Shown: positions 4,559 through 8,278 of the stretch, piece by piece | How the letters are laid out: each line of letters opens with the position of its first letter | How positions within the stretch are numbered: position 1 is the stretch's first letter | DNA from: Clostridiales bacterium | Lineage (GTDB): Bacteria > Bacillota > Clostridia > Christensenellales > JAISNN01 | DNA length: 8,278 bases | NCBI GenBank assembly: GCA_031289865.1 | Contig: JAITOQ010000062.1 | Location: 1-8,278 of the forward strand | Direction of reading: 5' to 3' | The notes under the pieces: generated by a model | What the model saw: the letters and a program-made list of their open reading frames with translations, nothing else | The model's database searches: none | What the model was told of the DNA's origin: nothing | Position numbers and translations under genes: made by a program

Positions 4559-6167
4559 ATATCTTGTCTCCGGCGGTAATAACGGTATTTATCTCAACGT
4601 CTCTCTTTAAGACTTCCTCTAAGGAAATCTTGTCGTCTAAAAGGTCTTTATTGATATCCTTTTCCCATTTTCCGACGATATAGCCGGCGAGAATACTGTC
4701 GCTGACGTTTACGAGGGTTCTGCCCATATCGATGATAAAATCTACCGATATGAGGATCGCGACTAATTCGACGGGAAGTCCGAGGAGCGAAAGAAGCAAA
4801 AGCGAAACATTGGTTGCGCCCCCGCCGACTCCCGCCGTCCCTATCGACGCGACGACCGCATAGAGGACGAGCGGTACGAGAAAATAAATCGACCAGACAT
4901 TCCAACCTTGACTAAGCCCCACAAGGAGCGCAAGGAGTACGGGAAAGACTCCCGCACAGCCGTTTTGACCGATACATGTACCGAGCGTCCCCGCAAGATT
5001 TGAATTTGCTTCGCTGACGCCCAAACGTCTTTGCGCATTTATCGTGAGCGGCAAGGTCGCCGCGCTCGAACGTGAGGAAAACGCAAAGAGGAGCGCGGGC
5101 GCGGCTTTTTTGAGATATTTTATCGGCGAAACGCCCGCAATCCCCGCAATCAACAGATGCAAAAGAAAAACGACCGCAAGAGCTATAAACGACACTCCGA
5201 CTATATAACCGAGCTGTGCTATCACCTCATAACTACCCGCCGCGGCTTTTACCGCGATGATACCGATGACTCCGTAAGGCGTCAAGTCGATGACAAATTC
5301 AACGACCTTTAAAACAAACTCATAGACGGTTTCCAAAAACCCGCCGAATTTCGCCGCAATGAGCGGACTCTCCTTTCTGATAGCGAGATACGCAAAACCG
5401 ATCACCGCCGCAATAAATACTACGGGCAAAACCGCCGTGGACGAAAGTCCCGCAAAAAGGTTGTTCGGAATCAAGTTTAATAGCGTGTCGGGTACGCTGT
5501 CGGGAATCTTTGCGGACGGAGAAGCTTTTATCAAGCTGTCCGCGCCGAAGCCGAACAAGGTAAAAAATTCGACGATAAAAATCGTAATGATTGCGGAGAC
5601 CGCTGTCGTAACAAGCAAAAACGCGATGATCTTACCCGCTTTTTTAGAACCCTCTTTAGAATTTCCGAGCTTTCCGATAGCGTTTATAATGGATACTGCG
5701 ACGAGCGGAACTATGATAAGTTGGAGAAGCTTGACAAACCCCGATCCGACTACGTTTATCCATTCCGTGATAGACGGTCCCGCGCCAGCTTTTGCCTCCG
5801 AACCGAAAAACACTTGAAGGAGTACTCCGTACCCCAAACCGAGTATAAGCGCGATAGCGACCTTTGCGCTCAAACCGAATTTGAGTTTAAAGGTCTTTTT
5901 AAAGAGCGTAAAGCCGACACCCGCCGCGCCCAATCTCCCCAAAAAGTAGATGAGCGAAAGTAAAGCCGCAAATACCGCAAGCCCCAAAAGGGTCTGTACA
6001 AACCCGCCGCCTACCGTCAAAGCAAGTACGGCGAGCAATATGATTGCGCCCGCAAAAGCCGACCAAAACGTGATCCAAAATTTTTTATTCAAAACCTTTC
6101 CCGTCGAAGCCGTTTGTTCGCTTGTCGTCGGGGCGGTTGTTTTTTTCTTACCGAATAATTTACTCAT
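4557..6167 (-). CDS. tcyP: L-cystine:cation symporter, TcyP/YdjN type (DAACS family)
   Basis: A 536-residue multi-spanning membrane protein that should import L-cystine with a cation, supplying cysteine after reduction. The match to TcyP rests on SSRSSA (364-369, first re-entrant hairpin), LGVSEAN, IGQNGCAGVFP (399-409, replacing the NMDGT motif of glutamate carriers), AGVGGGAT (445-451), and LPVELVAILISVDFIIDMGRTLVNVSDS (464-491 region, the substrate and ion site of helix 8). KLLQLIIVPL (146-155) is also typical. From memory, Bacillus TcyP is about 460 residues; the extra length here is an N-terminal Lys/Thr-rich tail plus a hydrophobic hairpin (about 30-80). Met1 is the only methionine before residue 481, so the start is safe; AGGGTG (6174-6179) lies 6 nt upstream. 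It may be the first gene of a minus-strand set with the Cys-rich peptide and thiol-type lipoproteins. Dicarboxylate transport is the alternative, less likely from the QNGC motif. Confidence 0.85.
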   Translation of the reverse strand: MSKLFGKKKTTAPTTSEQTASTGKVLNKKFWITFWSAFAGAIILLAVLALTVGGGFVQTLLGLAVFAALLSLIYFLGRLGAAGVGFTLFKKTFKLKFGLSAKVAIALILGLGYGVLLQVFFGSEAKAGAGPSITEWINVVGSGFVKLLQLIIVPLVAVSIINAIGKLGNSKEGSKKAGKIIAFLLVTTAVSAIITIFIVEFFTLFGFGADSLIKASPSAKIPDSVPDTLLNLIPNNLFAGLSSTAVLPVVFIAAVIGFAYLAIRKESPLIAAKFGGFLETVYEFVLKVVEFVIDLTPYGVIGIIAVKAAAGSYEVIAQLGYIVGVSFIALAVVFLLHLLIAGIAGVSPIKYLKKAAPALLFAFSSRSSAATLPLTINAQRRLGVSEANSNLAGTLGTCIGQNGCAGVFPVLLALLVGLSQGWNVWSIYFLVPLVLYAVVASIGTAGVGGGATNVSLLLLSLLGLPVELVAILISVDFIIDMGRTLVNVSDSILAGYIVGKWEKDINKDLLDDKISLEEVLKRDVEINTVITAGDKI

Positions 6168-6191
6168 GCCTTACACCCTATTATATAATGT

Positions 6192-6197
6192 ATTATA
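6192..6197 (-). promoter_or_regulatory. Candidate -10 of tcyP
   Basis: The minus strand reads a perfect TATAAT preceded by TATG, 25 nt before the start codon, just far enough for a short leader containing AGGGTG. No acceptable -35 is present at 16-18 nt upstream, so either an activator or the upstream TG compensates, or the match is chance in AT-rich DNA. Confidence 0.45.
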
Positions 6198-6233
6198 CAT
6201 ATCAACATTGTATGCTTTATTGCTATTTTTTTT

Positions 6234-6254
6234 GTTGCCCGACGTACGGACAAC
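6234..6254. promoter_or_regulatory. Imperfect inverted repeat upstream of the tcyP promoter, possible operator
   Basis: GTTG-n-CCG and CGG-n-CAAC arms surround the centre ACGTA. It is about 37 nt upstream of the candidate tcyP -10, a typical activator distance, and no U-run follows on either strand, so it is not a terminator. Regulator unknown. Confidence 0.3.
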
Positions 6255-6403
6255 AAAATTTTATGTGGTTTTTAAAACATATAATATCGAGATGATTTAT
6301 ATGCTACTAACATTATATTCATATCGCTTTGCCTTGTCAACCGTTTTACGCCATGTTTTTAAAAATTTTTTTTTATTTTTTTTATCGGATTTCTCAAAAG
6401 GTC

Positions 6404-6432
6404 TTGTCCTACAATAAATTTTGTGGTATACT
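6404..6432 (+). promoter_or_regulatory. Sigma-A-type promoter of the acyltransferase operon
   Basis: TTGTCC (6404-6409) and TATACT (6427-6432) are exactly 17 nt apart, and TGG directly before the -10 gives an extended TGn motif. Transcription would begin near 6439, giving a leader of about 65 nt. This is the best promoter in the window. Confidence 0.6.
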
Positions 6433-6446
6433 ATATCAAATAAGAA

Positions 6447-6481
6447 TATCCTTTGGATACGCGCACACAATAATGTTATTG
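6447..6481 (+). promoter_or_regulatory. Two small inverted repeats in the acyltransferase leader
   Basis: TATCC-TTT-GGATA (6447-6459) and CAATAA-TG-TTATTG (6468-6481) lie between the predicted transcription start and the ribosome site. They could be operator half-sites or weak mRNA hairpins; both are short enough to be chance. Confidence 0.25.
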
Positions 6482-6504
6482 TTTAAACGAGGCGGTATCT
6501 ACCT

Positions 6505-7377
6505 ATGAAAAAATATTATTCACCTACAAAACCCTATGCAACGGTCAAAAAACATTACCCGTTGTTTCACACGGCGCGATTTTTCTTACGGCCCTTTTTA
6601 AAGCCGAAGCTGATACTATCCGAACCGCTCCCCGACGAACCCGTAATTTTTATGGCGAATCACGCGAGAATGTTCGGACCCGTCGCAATGCTTTTTGCGC
6701 GTCGGCGACCTTTCCGCGCATGGAGCAACGCAAACCTTGTTTTTGTCAAAACCTCGCCGCGCCACATGATGCGTGCGTTCATACCGAACGCAAACGGAGT
6801 CGAGCGGTTTTTTGTGCGGATACTCGCGAGCCTTATCGCGCCGCCTTTAGCGTCGGCATTAAAAGCTACGGGGACTATCCCCGTCTACCGTGATCTCCGT
6901 ATCCGTACAACATATGACAAAACCTTTGAAACCCTAAAGGAGGGTTTGGATATCCTCATCTTTCCAGATTCGATTTTTACGGACGACGAAAATCCGTATG
7001 TCGGGGTCTTAAACGACGGAGCGTTCAAGATTTTTTCGCTTGCGGCGACCTATTACGATATCACACCGCCGCCCGTTTGCCCCGTCTATTGCTGCAAGGA
7101 CTTAAAGACGGTCTGTATAGGTAACGTACTCCGCTACGACACGAACATCGACCCCAAAACCGCGTCCGAAAATCTCAAAAAAGCCGTTTCCGACGGGATA
7201 AAAGCCTTGGGAGAATCCCTCCCGCCTCACAAAATCATCGCCGCCGCGGATGTTCCGAACGATCCGGAGAAGTTAAAAAAATATATGACCGATGCGGAGA
7301 TTGAATCGTATCGTAGGCTGCAATCATCACAACGGAAAAAAGTGACGCTGTACCCACCAAAAACTAAAGAAAGGTAG
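6505..7377 (+). CDS. LPLAT/PlsC-like acyltransferase, first of tandem pair
   Basis: A 290-residue protein resembling 1-acylglycerol-3-phosphate acyltransferases, which move acyl groups onto lysophospholipids or related acceptors at the inner membrane face. Visible family blocks are FMANHARMFG (49-58, motif I), GTIPVYRD (123-130, motif II), LIFPDS (151-156, motif III) and CPVYCC (192-197, motif IV position). Motif I keeps His53, but the Asp five residues later in HX4D is Gly58 and no acidic residue lies nearby, so activity is uncertain. The Glu and Gly of FPEG are Asp and Ser. The N-terminus MKKYYSPTKP is shared with the next gene and is not part of the usual fold. GAGGCGG (6489-6495) is 9 nt before the ATG. 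The basic C-terminal tail (272-290) has no counterpart in the paralogue. Acceptor substrate is unknown. Confidence 0.8.
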   Translation: MKKYYSPTKPYATVKKHYPLFHTARFFLRPFLKPKLILSEPLPDEPVIFMANHARMFGPVAMLFARRRPFRAWSNANLVFVKTSPRHMMRAFIPNANGVERFFVRILASLIAPPLASALKATGTIPVYRDLRIRTTYDKTFETLKEGLDILIFPDSIFTDDENPYVGVLNDGAFKIFSLAATYYDITPPPVCPVYCCKDLKTVCIGNVLRYDTNIDPKTASENLKKAVSDGIKALGESLPPHKIIAAADVPNDPEKLKKYMTDAEIESYRRLQSSQRKKVTLYPPKTKER

Positions 7378-7385
7378 AAGAAATC

Positions 7386-8237
7386 ATGAAAACATACTAC
7401 TCACCGACAAAACCTCAGACGCGAATCTATCACCCGCATCTGTTTTTTAAGGTCGCTTTTTTTGCGGGACGGCTTGTAAAGCGGCCGAAAGTTTTGATCG
7501 AATCGCCGCTTCCCGCCGAACCCGTCCTTTTTATGGCTAATCATGCGAACGATTACGGTCCGACCGCCGTCATGCTCGCGCTCAAAAAAAGAAAATTCCG
7601 TTCGTGGTCAAGCGCGAATATGCTTTCGCTAAAGACCGCGCCCGATCAGATAATGAAAACCATTTTTCCGAATGCACGCGGGGTCTTAAAACCCGTTTGC
7701 CGCGTGATGTCCTACCTCATGGCTCCCGTGATGGCAAGTATGTTTAAAGCCGCGGGCGTCGTACCCGTCTATAGAGATATCCGCATCAAGACCACCTACA
7801 CAAAGACCATCGAAACCCTAAAGGAAGGGCTTGACGTCGTAATATTTCCGGAATCTATCGTCCCGAATCCCGAAAATCCCTATCTCGACACCCTACAAAA
7901 GGGAGCCTTTAAAACCCTCGGTTTTTGTAAAAAATATTTGGGATCCGTTCCTAAAATTTACCCCGTCTATTGCTGCAGATCCCTCGATACCGTCGTGATA
8001 GGCGCGCCCGTCATTTTTGACGAAAGTCTCCCCGTCGCAGATGCGGAAGAAAAAGCGACGGACGAAATCAACGCTGCCGTAAAACGGCTCGGAGAATCCC
8101 TCCCGCCGCACAAGGTCACTCATTATGCGGTTCTGCCAAAAAACATAGATAACATAAGAAAATACATGACCTATAACGAAGAAAAAATTTATGAGCAGCT
8201 TCGGGAATACTACATAGAACATAATGCCGAAAATTGA
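7386..8237 (+). CDS. LPLAT/PlsC-like acyltransferase, second of tandem pair
   Basis: A 283-residue paralogue of the preceding protein, collinear along its whole length and roughly half identical by eye. Family blocks: FMANHANDYG (49-58), GVVPVYRD (124-131), VIFPES (152-157) and YPVYCC (192-197). As in the first copy, the HX4D aspartate position is Gly58; here an Asp (Asp56) sits three residues after His53 and could substitute. Motif III is closer to the canonical FPEG than in copy one. The start is 8 nt after the previous stop, and the ribosome site (AAAGG, 7370-7374) lies inside the last codons of the upstream gene, so translation is probably coupled. The two may act as a heteromer or on different acceptors; neither can be told from sequence. 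Confidence 0.8.
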   Translation: MKTYYSPTKPQTRIYHPHLFFKVAFFAGRLVKRPKVLIESPLPAEPVLFMANHANDYGPTAVMLALKKRKFRSWSSANMLSLKTAPDQIMKTIFPNARGVLKPVCRVMSYLMAPVMASMFKAAGVVPVYRDIRIKTTYTKTIETLKEGLDVVIFPESIVPNPENPYLDTLQKGAFKTLGFCKKYLGSVPKIYPVYCCRSLDTVVIGAPVIFDESLPVADAEEKATDEINAAVKRLGESLPPHKVTHYAVLPKNIDNIRKYMTYNEEKIYEQLREYYIEHNAEN

Positions 8238-8252
8238 GCAGCGTGACGCTGC
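8238..8252. repeat. Short perfect inverted repeat right after the acyltransferase stop codon
   Basis: GCAGCG and CGCTGC surround TGA. No U-run is seen in the 26 remaining bases, so terminator function is not supported. The core GTGACGCTG followed by -ACC also occurs at 7342-7354, in the unique C-terminal tail of the first acyltransferase gene. Confidence 0.4.
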
Positions 8253-8278
8253 ACCAGCCGTCGCAACAGACAAAGAGG

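Larger units (their letters stand above)
6168..6504. other. Divergent regulatory region between tcyP and the acyltransferase pair
   Basis: The 337 nt contain no gene. They hold a -10 and ribosome site for tcyP on the left, an imperfect inverted repeat (6234-6254), a very T/A-rich stretch (about 6350-6385) likely to be bent, and a promoter, small inverted repeats and ribosome site for the acyltransferases on the right. None of the repeat families of the other spacers occurs here. Confidence 0.7.

Noticed and set aside
6280..6285. Plus-strand TATAAT as promoter for the acyltransferases
   Set aside because: It lacks a -35 (AATTTT at the spot) and is 220 nt from the gene; the site at 6404-6432 is much better.
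5359..6417. Long plus-strand open frames across the symporter gene
   Set aside because: They are antisense to a gene with clear family motifs, have no ribosome site and give low-complexity, motif-free proteins.
7893..8273. Minus-strand open frame at the right edge
   Set aside because: Antisense to the second acyltransferase, no ribosome site, no recognisable motif.

Overview
The window looks like a chromosomal segment of a Gram-positive, clostridia-like Firmicute, probably an uncultured gut lineage. The reasons are strong AGGAGG-type ribosome sites, lipoproteins with Lys-rich signal peptides and lipoboxes, AT-rich T-tracted intergenic DNA around moderate-GC genes, and a cystine symporter whose motifs resemble Bacillus TcyP. 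The lineage is an inference. No rRNA, tRNA, CRISPR array, transposase or phage gene was seen.

Minus-strand block (1-6167). In transcription order it holds: a TcyP/YdjN-type L-cystine:cation symporter (6167-4557); a 21-codon Cys-rich small ORF ending ICCRCRM with a perfect AGGAGG ribosome site (4242-4177); a 617-residue lipoprotein (3988-2135); and a paralogous lipoprotein (from 1811) that runs off the left edge. Each lipoprotein contains two thioredoxin-like domains. The first has lost its cysteines (WDADT/WDTNT). The second has WCPNT, plus a second conserved Cys beside the predicted cis-proline loop (MCVPNL). Cystine uptake, a Cys-rich mini-peptide and surface thiol-type lipoproteins side by side suggest an envelope cystine/thiol module. 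The link is inferred from neighbourhood only.

Plus-strand block (6505-8237). Two tandem paralogous LPLAT (PlsC)-like acyltransferases are separated by 8 nt and share an N-terminal YYSPTKP signature. They keep the NH, GxxPVxR and FP[DE]S motifs but lack the Asp of the HX4D motif. A good sigma-A-type promoter with an extended -10 (TTGTCC-N17-TATACT) precedes them. The region 6168-6504 is divergent with the symporter.

Repeats. The two gaps 1812-2134 and 3989-4556 are mosaics of three sequence families: a GATTCTTCGC...CAGAATGACA motif, a perfect 9-bp-arm palindrome (GGGACGATG/CATCGTCCC), and heptanucleotide arrays, most of which follow an ATCCGCAATT header. A heptad array lies right against the stop codon of every complete minus-strand gene (gap 7 nt, 1 nt, and touching). 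This includes the 21-codon ORF, which supports it as a real gene and suggests a gene-3'-end repeat module. No convincing intrinsic terminator was found anywhere in the window.
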